Shown in pieces: positions 1-6,934 of a stretch of DNA of 9,356 bases; positions within the stretch are counted from its first letter, which is position 1; every line of letters begins with the position of its first letter. Source of the DNA: Tissierellia bacterium (lineage in GTDB: Bacteria; Bacillota_A; Clostridia; Tissierellales; Peptoniphilaceae); the NCBI GenBank assembly GCA_030537695.1, contig JAUNVJ010000028.1:1-9356 (forward strand), read 5' to 3'. The translations under genes were made by a program, and so were the position numbers. A model generated the notes under the pieces. That model saw only the letters and a program-made list of their open reading frames with translations, searched no databases and was not told where the DNA came from.

Positions 1-24
1 TCGACAATGGAAAGGATTATTTAA
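1..24 (+). other. Possible last codons of an upstream gene
   Basis: Read in frame 1, these bases give seven sense codons (S-T-M-E-R-I-I) and a TAA that directly abuts the ATG of the next gene. This could be the C-terminus of an upstream gene in the same operon. The stretch also carries the likely ribosome binding site (GGAAAGGA, 9-16) of the aminotransferase. It is too short to identify or to prove as coding. Confidence 0.25.
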
Positions 25-1239
25 ATGGATCTAATAAGTAAAAAATTTGAAAAACTAGGTGTGGAAAATGCCCCGGGTCAAGAATCTCTTCAGAAGGAAG
101 TGAAATTAAAATTTCGAGGGGAAAAGCTTCAGGGAGAATTGGTAGATTTTTCCCATGGGGATGTGGATGCTCATGAACCGATTCCAGGTTCCTTAAATTC
201 TTTTATAGAGGGATTTCAAAAAGGAGGATCTCAAGCCTATACAGAATATCGAGGTGGTTTAAAAACTCGACAGGATATGGCAAAAAAACTAGGAAATTTT
301 ACCGGCATAAAAATAGATCCGGATCGGGAAATTCTCATTACTTCGGGAACGCAAGGTGCATTATTCCTGGCCATGGGAGCAACGATCAGTTCAGGAGACA
401 GGGTGGCTATTGTAGAACCGGATTATTTTGCCAATCGAAAATTAGTGACATTTTTTGACGGACAATTGGTTCCCATCCCTTTGGATTATCTTCAAGAAAA
501 TCCAGACGGATCCGGCTTAAATTTGGAAAAGCTGGAAGAAGCCTTCCAACAAGGAGTGAAAATCTTTTTATTTTCCAATCCTAATAACCCTACAGGAGCT
601 ATCTATTCCAAAGAGGAGATCAAGAAAATTGCAGAATTAGCCTCCATTTATGACATTACTTTAATTGTGGATGAGTTGTATTCCCGTCAAATATTTCATG
701 GTTTTTCCTATTACCATTTATGTGCTCAAAATGTGAATCCTGAAAAAATTCTGACCATATTAGGTCCTTCTAAAACTGAGTCGCTCAGTGGTTTTCGTCT
801 AGGCGTTGCCTTTGGCAGTTCTACCATTATTGACCGAATGGAAAAGTTGCAAGCTATTATGTGTCTTCGAGCTGCCGGTTATTGTCAAAGGGTCTTGGAA
901 AGATGGTTTGACGAGCCGAAAGGTTGGATGGACAAACGAATTGCAGTCCATCAAAAAATTAGAGACGATCTACTTCAAATTTTCCAAGAGGTGGAAGGAC
1001 TTCAAATACGTAAGACGGAAGCCGGTTCCTATATTTTTCCTAAATTACCACCATTAGATGTCAGCTTGAGTGATTTTGTCAAAATATTGAGACTTCATGG
1101 GAATGTCATTGTCACCCCCGGTACGGAATTCGGTCCTGGTTTTACCGATAGTATTCGATTAAATTTTTCTCAAGATCCGGAACAAGCAAAAAAAGCGGTC
1201 CATCGAATTTGTGAAATGATTGAGAGGTACCGAAAATGA
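25..1239 (+). CDS. Class I/II PLP-dependent aminotransferase
   Basis: A 404-residue fold-type I pyridoxal-phosphate enzyme, complete and of normal family length, expected in the cytosol. Visible landmarks in order are: an S-G-T-Q cofactor loop (residues 107-110), the N-P-N-N-P-T-G-A motif (185-191 region), the V-D-E-L-Y segment with Asp216 and Tyr219 for the cofactor ring, Lys250 in G-P-S-K-T-E-S-L-S-G-F-R-L-G as the Schiff-base lysine, Arg258 for the phosphate, and Arg378 in S-I-R-L-N-F for the substrate carboxylate. The ATG is fixed by an in-frame stop directly upstream and a GGAAAGGA ribosome site. It overlaps the following RidA gene by four bases, so the two are probably translated together. 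The family would transfer an amino group from an amino acid to a 2-oxo acid. The amino donor cannot be read from the sequence, and a beta-lyase activity is an alternative. Confidence 0.9.
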   Translation: MDLISKKFEKLGVENAPGQESLQKEVKLKFRGEKLQGELVDFSHGDVDAHEPIPGSLNSFIEGFQKGGSQAYTEYRGGLKTRQDMAKKLGNFTGIKIDPDREILITSGTQGALFLAMGATISSGDRVAIVEPDYFANRKLVTFFDGQLVPIPLDYLQENPDGSGLNLEKLEEAFQQGVKIFLFSNPNNPTGAIYSKEEIKKIAELASIYDITLIVDELYSRQIFHGFSYYHLCAQNVNPEKILTILGPSKTESLSGFRLGVAFGSSTIIDRMEKLQAIMCLRAAGYCQRVLERWFDEPKGWMDKRIAVHQKIRDDLLQIFQEVEGLQIRKTEAGSYIFPKLPPLDVSLSDFVKILRLHGNVIVTPGTEFGPGFTDSIRLNFSQDPEQAKKAVHRICEMIERYRK

Positions 1240-1661
1240 AAAAAGAAAATCCCATTCCTCAAGGAAAATACCTTCCTGCAAAGAGATTTGGGAATTTGAT
1301 CTATACGGCAGGAATGACGCCACGTGTTCAAGGAAGGTTATTGATGACGGGAAAAGTTCGAACTCATGAACCCTTGGTAAAATATAAAAAAGCGATGGAA
1401 CAGGCGGCGAATAATGCTTTGATGGCAGCTAGAAACCTCTTAAAAGAAGGAGAAGAAATTGAAGCTGTTTTGACTATGACGGTGTATATCAATGGAGAAG
1501 AAGGGTATCAAGATCATGCAAAATTGGCAGATTTTGCCACGGACTATCTCTATGAAGAATTAGGAGAAGTGGCAATTGGAACAAGAGCTGCCATCGGAGT
1601 GGCCTCTCTGCCGGGAGATGCTCCAGTGGAAATACAATTGGTGTTAGGTCTTTCCCTTTGA
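1236..1661 (+). CDS. RidA/YjgF-family enamine/imine deaminase
   Basis: A 141-residue member of the YjgF/YER057c/UK114 family, close to the usual length of 125-155. Family landmarks are the N-L-I-Y-T-A-G start of the core strand (residues 20-26), a long central helix (about 50-72), and the C-terminal T-R-A-A-I-G-V-A-S-L-P-G-D-A-P-V-E motif. Arg117 and Glu132 align with catalytic Arg105 and Glu120 of E. coli RidA at the same spacing, so it should be active. The known role is to hydrolyse reactive enamine/imine intermediates made by PLP enzymes, such as 2-aminoacrylate. The start overlaps the aminotransferase stop as ATGA, preceded by GAGAGG at 1222-1227, which implies translational coupling and a shared job. 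The G-V-A-S-L-P variant suggests the UK114-like subgroup 1 rather than classical RidA. Its substrate is unknown. Confidence 0.9.
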   Translation: MKKENPIPQGKYLPAKRFGNLIYTAGMTPRVQGRLLMTGKVRTHEPLVKYKKAMEQAANNALMAARNLLKEGEEIEAVLTMTVYINGEEGYQDHAKLADFATDYLYEELGEVAIGTRAAIGVASLPGDAPVEIQLVLGLSL

Positions 1662-1668
1662 CAGACAT

Positions 1669-1716
1669 TCCCTCTCCACAGGATCTAAATATAGAGACTG
1701 TGGAGAGGGTGTTTTT
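1669..1716 (+). terminator. Rho-independent terminator after the RidA gene
   Basis: A 12-bp perfect stem, left arm 1670-1681 (CCCTCTCCACAG) and right arm 1698-1709, with a 16-nt loop. It is followed by TG and five T residues at 1712-1716. It begins eight bases after the RidA stop and closes the aminotransferase-RidA transcription unit. Confidence 0.85.
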
Positions 1717-1768
1717 ATAACACTTTTTCCATGGGAAATTTTGTAATGGTGGAGGAAAAATAGATTTA

Positions 1769-1798
1769 TTAGTAAATCCATCTACGTTAGGCTATAAT
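1769..1798 (+). promoter_or_regulatory. Candidate promoter for the leucyl aminopeptidase
   Basis: A perfect TATAAT at 1793-1798 lies 18 bases after a weak -35 (TTAGTA, 1769-1774). A start site about seven bases downstream of the -10 would fall near 1805, exactly where the GAGGTG ribosome site (1805-1810) begins, so the leader would be only about 11 nt. The -10 is convincing; the -35 is poor. Confidence 0.5.
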
Positions 1799-1815
1799 GT
1801 TCTTGAGGTGATAAG

Positions 1816-3237
1816 GTGAAATTTATATGGAATCAAGAAAAAAAGAATAAAGTTTTCTTTTTATTTGAAGAAAAGCTGGACATTTGCGACAGTAAAATAC
1901 GAAAGTTTTTTGAAGAAAATAAAATTTTTTCTGGGAAAAAGGATGAAATTTTTGACAATCTTTATAATGAACAACCGGCTATTTATGTCGGCTTAGGAAA
2001 GGAAGAAGAGCTGTCAATTCAAGTGCTCAGGAAACAAGGGAAAAAATTAGGGACTCTTTTGAAGAAATACAAACTGGATGAAGTGGAACTTTTAATTTCT
2101 TCAACTTCATTTCCCATCTCCCAAGAAGCTGTATTGGAAGGTTTAGTAGAAGGACTTTTGCAATCGAATTACACTTTCGACCGATACAAGGAAAAGAAAG
2201 AAGAACCGTGGGATATTGAAATTTCAATTCAAGGACAAGAGAGTAAAAAAAGCCGAAAAGTGATCGATGAAATCTCTACATTGATGGAAGGAGTTTTCCT
2301 AACTCGGGATCTGGTCAATATTCCGGCCATGGATATGTATCCTGAAGTCTTTGGAGAAAAAATAGATGAAGTCCTGACTCCTTTGGGAGTTCAAGTTACT
2401 ATTTTGGATAAACAGCAAATTGCAGATTTAAAAATGGAGGCCTTCCTATCCGTGGCGGAAGGATCTGATCGGGATCCTCGCTTTATCTTGATGGAATATA
2501 AACCGGTGGCAAATGAAGCTCCCATAGCATTGGTGGGTAAGGGAATTATGTACGATTCTGGAGGGTATGCCATTAAACCTCCACGGAGCATGGTCACTAT
2601 GAAAACCGATATGGCAGGGGCTGCTACCGTAGTCGGTACCATTTATGCATTGGCTAAAAACAAAATTCAAAAGAATGTGATAGGAGTAGTAGCCGCTTGT
2701 GAAAATATGATTTCAGGGCGCGCTTATAAAAATGGAGATATTGTAGGTTCCATGAAGGGACTAACCATAGAAATTGGAAACACCGATGCGGAAGGTCGAG
2801 TTACTTTGGCCGATTCTCTGTATTATGCTGCTACAAAAACAGGAGCAAAAAAGATTATCGACTTAGCTACCTTGACCGGTGCTGCCGTCGTTGCCGTAGG
2901 TGAATATACGACAGCTCTTATGACCAATGATGAAGAATTTTGTCAAGTGGTTAAAGATTCCGCAGAGGAAGCGGGAGAATATGTATGGGAATTAAAAGCC
3001 AATGAGGAACTTCGAGACTCTGTGAAAGGCGATTTTGGAGATATTAACAATATTGGAGGTGGTTCAGGAGGAAGCATTACAGCTGGTATTTTCCTGGAAC
3101 ACTTTGTAGAAGAACTTCCATGGGTTCACATGGATATTGCAGGTCCTGTATATAGTAAAAAGGCCTATAGTTATTTACCCAAAGGAGCTACCGGGATTCC
3201 GGTCAAAACCCTATATCGGACGATTTTAAACAGTTAA
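1816..3237 (+). CDS. Leucyl aminopeptidase, peptidase family M17
   Basis: A 473-residue cytosolic, normally hexameric, two-metal aminopeptidase that removes N-terminal residues from peptides. The N-terminal half (about 1-150) is the variable domain and residues 155-473 are the catalytic domain. All metal and catalytic positions are present with family spacing: Lys242 and Asp247 in G-K-G-I-M-Y-D-S-G-G, Lys254, Asp265 in K-T-D-M-A-G-A-A, and Asp324, Glu326 and Arg328 in the N-T-D-A-E-G-R-V signature. These correspond to bovine Lys250, Asp255, Lys262, Asp273, Asp332, Glu334 and Arg336 with a constant offset of eight. The last signature residue is Val rather than the usual Leu, a mild change. The start is GTG, supported by GAGGTG five bases upstream. 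It has its own promoter and terminator and is convergent with hutU, so it is probably monocistronic. In this setting it likely feeds peptide-derived amino acids to catabolism. Confidence 0.95.
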   Translation: MKFIWNQEKKNKVFFLFEEKLDICDSKIRKFFEENKIFSGKKDEIFDNLYNEQPAIYVGLGKEEELSIQVLRKQGKKLGTLLKKYKLDEVELLISSTSFPISQEAVLEGLVEGLLQSNYTFDRYKEKKEEPWDIEISIQGQESKKSRKVIDEISTLMEGVFLTRDLVNIPAMDMYPEVFGEKIDEVLTPLGVQVTILDKQQIADLKMEAFLSVAEGSDRDPRFILMEYKPVANEAPIALVGKGIMYDSGGYAIKPPRSMVTMKTDMAGAATVVGTIYALAKNKIQKNVIGVVAACENMISGRAYKNGDIVGSMKGLTIEIGNTDAEGRVTLADSLYYAATKTGAKKIIDLATLTGAAVVAVGEYTTALMTNDEEFCQVVKDSAEEAGEYVWELKANEELRDSVKGDFGDINNIGGGSGGSITAGIFLEHFVEELPWVHMDIAGPVYSKKAYSYLPKGATGIPVKTLYRTILNS

Positions 3238-3247
3238 GTTGGAATCA

Positions 3248-3276
3248 AAAAAACCACCGAAAAACGGTGGTTTTTT
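3248..3276. terminator. Bidirectional terminator between aminopeptidase and hutU
   Basis: A symmetric hairpin: left arm 3248-3259 (AAAAAACCACCG), loop of five A (3260-3264), right arm 3265-3276. Six T follow the GC-rich core on the plus strand, and a run of A lies on the other side. It can therefore stop transcription of the plus-strand aminopeptidase gene (stop at 3237) and of the minus-strand hutU (stop codon at 3286-3288). Confidence 0.9.
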
Positions 3277-3285
3277 ATGGTCCTA

Positions 3286-5304
3286 TTATAGATCCTTCAC
3301 TGCATCTTCAATTAATTCATCTTTGACCAAGTAGGGGATGGTGATATGTCCATATTCATTATCATCATTAAATTCCATGGAAACTTCAATGGAATGTTTA
3401 TTTCTTGCCCAGTTACGACGGGCAACGCCACCCATGACATCCCAAGTCATGGCGGATTTAATGATTTCGTCAATACGTTCTGATCCATCTAACACAAGAC
3501 CAAATCCACCGTTAATGGATTTTCCGATTCCAACACCACCGCCATTGTGCAAAGCGACTAAACTCATACCTCTGGCAGCATTTCCGGCATAACATTGTGT
3601 AGCCATATCTGCCATGACATTGGAGCCATCTTTAATATTAGATGTTTCACGGAAGGGAGAGTCTGTACCGGATACATCATGGTGGTCACGACCCAGCATA
3701 ATCGGCCCTACTTTTCCTTCTCGAACCAATTCATTGAATTTCAAGGCTATTTTGACACGGCCTTTTGCATCTTGATACAGGATTCTTGCTTCAGTACCGA
3801 CAACCATTTGATTTTTTTCTGCATCTCGAATCCAATTGTAATTATCCAAATCTTGATAACGACGATCTTTATCAATGCATTCCATCGCAGCTTTATCGGT
3901 GGCAATTAAATCTTCGTGTTTTCCACTGAGGCAGACCCAACGGAAAGGCCCGTAGCCGTAATCGAAAAGAAGAGGTCCCATGATATCTTCCACATAGGAA
4001 GGCCAGATAAATCCATCTTTATCGTCATGACCATTTTTGGAAATTTCTTTTACTCCGGCATCATAGATGGCCTTTAAGAAAGAATTTCCGTAGTCGAAGA
4101 AATAAGTTCCCTTATCCACTAATTTTTTGATCACATCGAAATGGCGACGTAGAGTTTCATCTACTAATTTATGGAAAGTGGGTTTGTCTTCTGCCAATAA
4201 TTTGGTCCGCTCATCAAAAGTGATCCCTACCGGACAGTATCCACCGTCATAGGCATTGTGACAAGATGTTTGATCTGACAACAAATCGATATGGATATTA
4301 TTTTTTTCCATATATTCCAGTAGATCTACAATATTTCCATGGTAGGCAATGGATAAATTATCTTTGGTTTTTAAAGCTTCTTGTGCATATTGAACTGCTT
4401 CTTCCGGTGTTTCTGCCAATTTAGTAATCCAACCTTGCTCCAGTCGAGTTTCAATTCTGGAAATATCTACTTCCGCAATAATGGATACAGCACCGGCTAT
4501 ATCTCCAGCTTTTCCTTGTGCTCCACTCATTCCACCAAGTCCTGAACTGACAAAGAGTTTGCCGGCCAAATTATCTTCCGCTTTCAGTCCCAGTTTTAAA
4601 CGACCTGCATTGAGGATGGTATTATAGGTTCCGTGTACGATACCTTGAGGTCCGATATACATCCATCCTCCGGCAGTCATTTGACCATAATTGGCAACGC
4701 CCATTTCTTCGGCAATTTCCCAATCTTCCAAATTGTCGTAAATACCAATCATAAGACCATTGGTAATAATGACACGGGGTGCTTTTTCATGGGATTTAAA
4801 AATTCCCAAGGGATGTCCTGATTCTACGACCAGTGTTTCGTCACTATGAAGCTCTTCTAAGTACTTTTTGATCAGATGGTATTGCATCCAATCGTGGCAG
4901 ACAGAACCGGTTTCTCCATAGGTTACCAGCTCATAGGGATATAGAGCTACATCAAAATCCAAGTTGTTGTCGATCATTACTTGAAAGGCTTTACCTTCCA
5001 TGCAATTTCCCTGATACTCATCAATGGGTTTACCATAAATCCTTCCTTCCGGACGGAAACGGTATCCGTAAATACGTCCTCTGGTGGTCAACTCCTCTAA
5101 AAATTCTGGAATCAATTCCTCATGGAATTTTTCCGGTATATAACGTAGTGCATTTCGTAGAGCAATTTTCGTCTGATCTTTGGAAAGACGAAAACCTCGA
5201 TCAGGGGCACGACGAATCCCTGGTTCAAAAGATTTTTTTTCCGGCAATGTTTCAAAATCTAATTTGATTCTCATTGCATTTGAAATATCCTTGTTGGCAA
5301 TCAT
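3286..5304 (-). CDS. hutU: Urocanate hydratase (urocanase), long form
   Basis: A 672-residue NAD-dependent enzyme that hydrates urocanate to 4-imidazolone-5-propionate, step 2 of histidine degradation. Conserved blocks include Y-G-Q-M-T-A-G (206-212) with G-P-Q-G-I-V-H-G-T, G-L-G-G-M-S-G-A-Q (255-263), S-D-Q-T-S-C-H-N (343-350), Y-G-P-F-R-W-V-C (451-458), D-H-H-D-V-S-G-T-D-S-P-F-R-E-T-S-N-I (540-557) and H-N-G-G-G-V-G (586-592). It is about 120 residues longer than the classical bacterial HutU of about 550 and matches, by length and remembered motifs, the long form also seen in animal UROC1. The same frame stays open upstream to 5445. The ATG at 5304 is preferred because GGAGGT (5317-5312) sits seven bases before it and the promoter lies inside the extension. 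It is divergent from hutI and ends in a terminator shared with the aminopeptidase. No lesion is visible. Confidence 0.95.
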   Translation of the reverse strand: MIANKDISNAMRIKLDFETLPEKKSFEPGIRRAPDRGFRLSKDQTKIALRNALRYIPEKFHEELIPEFLEELTTRGRIYGYRFRPEGRIYGKPIDEYQGNCMEGKAFQVMIDNNLDFDVALYPYELVTYGETGSVCHDWMQYHLIKKYLEELHSDETLVVESGHPLGIFKSHEKAPRVIITNGLMIGIYDNLEDWEIAEEMGVANYGQMTAGGWMYIGPQGIVHGTYNTILNAGRLKLGLKAEDNLAGKLFVSSGLGGMSGAQGKAGDIAGAVSIIAEVDISRIETRLEQGWITKLAETPEEAVQYAQEALKTKDNLSIAYHGNIVDLLEYMEKNNIHIDLLSDQTSCHNAYDGGYCPVGITFDERTKLLAEDKPTFHKLVDETLRRHFDVIKKLVDKGTYFFDYGNSFLKAIYDAGVKEISKNGHDDKDGFIWPSYVEDIMGPLLFDYGYGPFRWVCLSGKHEDLIATDKAAMECIDKDRRYQDLDNYNWIRDAEKNQMVVGTEARILYQDAKGRVKIALKFNELVREGKVGPIMLGRDHHDVSGTDSPFRETSNIKDGSNVMADMATQCYAGNAARGMSLVALHNGGGVGIGKSINGGFGLVLDGSERIDEIIKSAMTWDVMGGVARRNWARNKHSIEVSMEFNDDNEYGHITIPYLVKDELIEDAVKDL

Positions 5305-5311
5305 TTTATCA

Positions 5312-5317
5312 ACCTCC
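5312..5317 (-). promoter_or_regulatory. Ribosome binding site that sets the hutU start
   Basis: On the minus strand this reads GGAGGT, seven bases before the ATG at 5304. It overlaps a possible ATG at 5319-5317 (M-E-V-D-K), which would itself lack a ribosome site. The downstream ATG is therefore the likely start. Confidence 0.85.
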
Positions 5318-5328
5318 ATTTTAAGGAT

Positions 5329-5357
5329 ATTATATAATAGAAATCGTTTTCTGTCTA
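5329..5357 (-). promoter_or_regulatory. hutU promoter
   Basis: On the minus strand, TAGACA (5357-5352) is followed after 17 bases by a perfect TATAAT (5334-5329). The predicted start site is near 5322, giving a leader of about 18 nt before the hutU ATG. That leaves no room for an attenuator, so control would have to act at initiation. Confidence 0.75.
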
Positions 5358-5385
5358 TCTGTTTTTGTACTATAATTAATATATT

Positions 5386-5397
5386 TTTACATGTAAA
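5386..5397. promoter_or_regulatory. 12-bp perfect palindrome, candidate hut operator
   Basis: TTTACATGTAAA is self-complementary and lies between the divergent hutU and hutI promoters. Its centre is about 70 bases upstream of the predicted hutU start and about 52 upstream of the predicted hutI start. It has the size of a dimeric regulator site. The protein is unknown and no regulator gene is in the window. AT-rich DNA gives short palindromes by chance, so this is a candidate only. Confidence 0.4.
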
Positions 5398-5406
5398 GAA
5401 ATTTAT

Positions 5407-5436
5407 TTGATTAAAACCTTTACTTTGTGATATAAA
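5407..5436 (+). promoter_or_regulatory. Candidate hutI promoter
   Basis: TTGATT (5407-5412) and TATAAA (5431-5436) are separated by 18 bases, with a predicted start near 5443 and a leader of about 35 nt. The -10 overlaps an inverted repeat, GATAT-n5-ATATC (5429-5443), that could also be a repressor site. Another TATAAT at 5371-5376 lacks a good -35. Confidence 0.5.
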
Positions 5437-5477
5437 TAATATCATAGAAGGGTGTTTGATTTTTTAAGGAGGTTCCA

Positions 5478-6740
5478 ATGATTGCTGAAAAAGTATTAAT
5501 CCATTTAAACGAAGTCTTTTGTCCCAATGACCCGGGGCATCCTCTTCGTGGTAAAGAAATGAACGAAGCTACCATTTTAAAAAATGGTTATATTGCCATT
5601 TCCGAAGGAAAAATTCTGGAAGTGGGAGAAGGGGAAGACTATCAGAAACTTTGTGATGACAAGACGGAAATTGTCGATTTAAAAGGGTATGTGGCAACTC
5701 CCGGACTGATTGATGCCCATACTCATTTAGTCTATGGAGGATCCCGTGAAAACGAATTTGCCATGAAACTAAATGGGATGGAGTATTTGGAAATACTGGA
5801 AGCCGGAGGAGGGATCCTGTCCACATTAAAGGCAACAAAAAATGCCACGGAAAAAGAGCTTTATGAAAAGACCAAAAATCTTTTGACCCATATGATGGTC
5901 CATGGTGTGACGGCCGTGGAAGCAAAATCCGGATACGGGGTTGAGTTGGAGACAGAAGTCAAAGAATTGGAAGTGCTAAAAAAGCTTAACGAAGAGATGG
6001 CAGCAGAAATTATTCCCACCTTTATGGGAGCCCATGTAATTCCTGAAGATTGTAAAGAAAATCCTGATGTCTATGTGGACCGAGTAATTGAAATGATGCC
6101 GACGATCGAAGAAAAAGGATTGGCGGAATTTTGTGATGTCTTTTGTGAAAAGGGAGTTTTTACGGCGGAACAGTCGAAAAGAGTATTGGAAGCAGGCATA
6201 AAGCATGGAATGAAACCTCGAATTCATACCGATGAGATTGAAAATGTGGGCGGCGTCCAAGTTGCTCATGATTTGAAGGTAATTTCTGCAGAACATTTAA
6301 TGGTGGTCGATGACGAAGAAATCCAGCTTTTAGCAGAAGCAGAAGTGATCGGGAATCTATTGCCAGGAACGACTTTTTCTTTGATGAAAGACACTTATGC
6401 ACCGGCAAGAAAAATGTTGGATGCCAATATGGCCATTACCCTATGTACCGATTCCAATCCTGGTTCCTGTCCTACGGCAAATTTGCAGTTTATTATGCAA
6501 TTAGGCTGTTTGGAAATGAAGTTGACCCCTATCGAGGTTTTTAATGCAGTGACGATTAACGGGGCTTATTCTGTGGATCGTCAAGAGACGATGGGATCAT
6601 TTCATAAGGGTAAAGATGCCAATATTACAGTTTTTGACGCTAAAACCTTAGATTATGTACTATATTTTTTCGGCACAAACTTAGCGAAGGAAGTCTATGT
6701 GAAAGGTAATCGTGTGGTTAAAGATCGTCAATTGGTATAA
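5478..6740 (+). CDS. hutI: Imidazolonepropionase
   Basis: A 420-residue metal-dependent amidohydrolase, the normal family length, acting in the cytosol. It opens the imidazolone ring of 4-imidazolone-5-propionate to give N-formimino-L-glutamate, step 3 of histidine degradation. Metal ligands are visible: His81 and His83 in D-A-H-T-H-L-V-Y-G-G-S-R, His250 in R-I-H-T-D-E, and Asp325 in C-T-D-S-N-P-G, each one residue offset from B. subtilis HutI (His80, His82, His249, Asp324). Other family blocks are A-K-S-G-Y-G (149-154), G-A-H-V-I-P-E (184-190) and S-A-E-H-L-M (270-275). The C-terminus carries the beta-sandwich return typical of amidohydrolases (G-K-D-A-N-I-T-V-F-D, 378-387). The ATG has AAGGAGGT (5466-5473) four bases upstream. 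It is divergent from hutU and has its own terminator, so it is probably transcribed alone. Confidence 0.97.
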   Translation: MIAEKVLIHLNEVFCPNDPGHPLRGKEMNEATILKNGYIAISEGKILEVGEGEDYQKLCDDKTEIVDLKGYVATPGLIDAHTHLVYGGSRENEFAMKLNGMEYLEILEAGGGILSTLKATKNATEKELYEKTKNLLTHMMVHGVTAVEAKSGYGVELETEVKELEVLKKLNEEMAAEIIPTFMGAHVIPEDCKENPDVYVDRVIEMMPTIEEKGLAEFCDVFCEKGVFTAEQSKRVLEAGIKHGMKPRIHTDEIENVGGVQVAHDLKVISAEHLMVVDDEEIQLLAEAEVIGNLLPGTTFSLMKDTYAPARKMLDANMAITLCTDSNPGSCPTANLQFIMQLGCLEMKLTPIEVFNAVTINGAYSVDRQETMGSFHKGKDANITVFDAKTLDYVLYFFGTNLAKEVYVKGNRVVKDRQLV

Positions 6741-6753
6741 AATAAATTTGTAC

Positions 6754-6787
6754 AAATCGGCAGGAAACTGTCGATTTTTTATTTTAT
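6754..6787 (+). terminator. Rho-independent terminator after hutI
   Basis: A 10-bp stem (6754-6763 with 6768-6777, one G-U pair) is capped by a GAAA tetraloop (6764-6767) and followed by a T-rich tail to about 6787. It begins 13 bases after the hutI stop and separates hutI from gltS. Confidence 0.88.
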
Positions 6788-6833
6788 AATACTTTAAAGA
6801 AATTATCGTAATTTGAGAAAGCTTGTGATTTGC

Positions 6834-6863
6834 TTGACAAGATTTCATAACCTATTGTACTAT
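6834..6863 (+). promoter_or_regulatory. gltS promoter
   Basis: A perfect TTGACA (6834-6839) is followed after 18 bases by TACTAT (6858-6863). The predicted start is near 6870, giving a leader of about 65 nt. A TATAAT at 6896-6901 has no matching -35 and probably lies within the leader. Confidence 0.65.
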
Positions 6864-6877
6864 GGATTTAGGAAAGT

Positions 6878-6914
6878 ATTCTTACGACCTAGAAGTATAA
6901 TGTATCGTAATAAT
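6878..6914 (+). promoter_or_regulatory. Leader hairpin or repeat site before gltS
   Basis: An inverted repeat with arms 6878-6887 and 6905-6914 (nine of ten positions pair, one C-T mismatch) and a 17-nt loop. It ends six bases before the AAGGAGG ribosome site at 6921. The right-arm 9-mer TATCGTAAT (6903-6911) also occurs at 6804-6812, 99 bases upstream, ahead of the promoter. It could be an RNA hairpin or a set of regulator half-sites; there is no T run, so it is not a simple terminator. Confidence 0.3.
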
Positions 6915-6934
6915 TAATTTAAGGAGGCGATGAT

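Noticed and set aside
1731..1763. A 10-codon micro-ORF (M-G-N-F-V-M-V-E-E-K) upstream of the aminopeptidase
   Set aside because: It has no ribosome site and lies upstream of the likely promoter.
5371..5376. TATAAT as an alternative hutI -10
   Set aside because: The sequence 17 bases upstream (TTTCTG) matches only two of six -35 positions, and it lies about 100 bases from the gene.
5305..5445. A 47-codon N-terminal extension of hutU
   Set aside because: The frame is open, but it contains the predicted promoter and ribosome site, and its residues are an AT-rich mix unlike urocanase. The ATG at 5304 with GGAGGT is better.
5569..5925. Long minus-strand open frame inside hutI
   Set aside because: It is a shadow of the well-supported hutI coding frame and shows no known motif or ribosome site. 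The same applies to other antisense frames inside the aminopeptidase, hutU and gltS.
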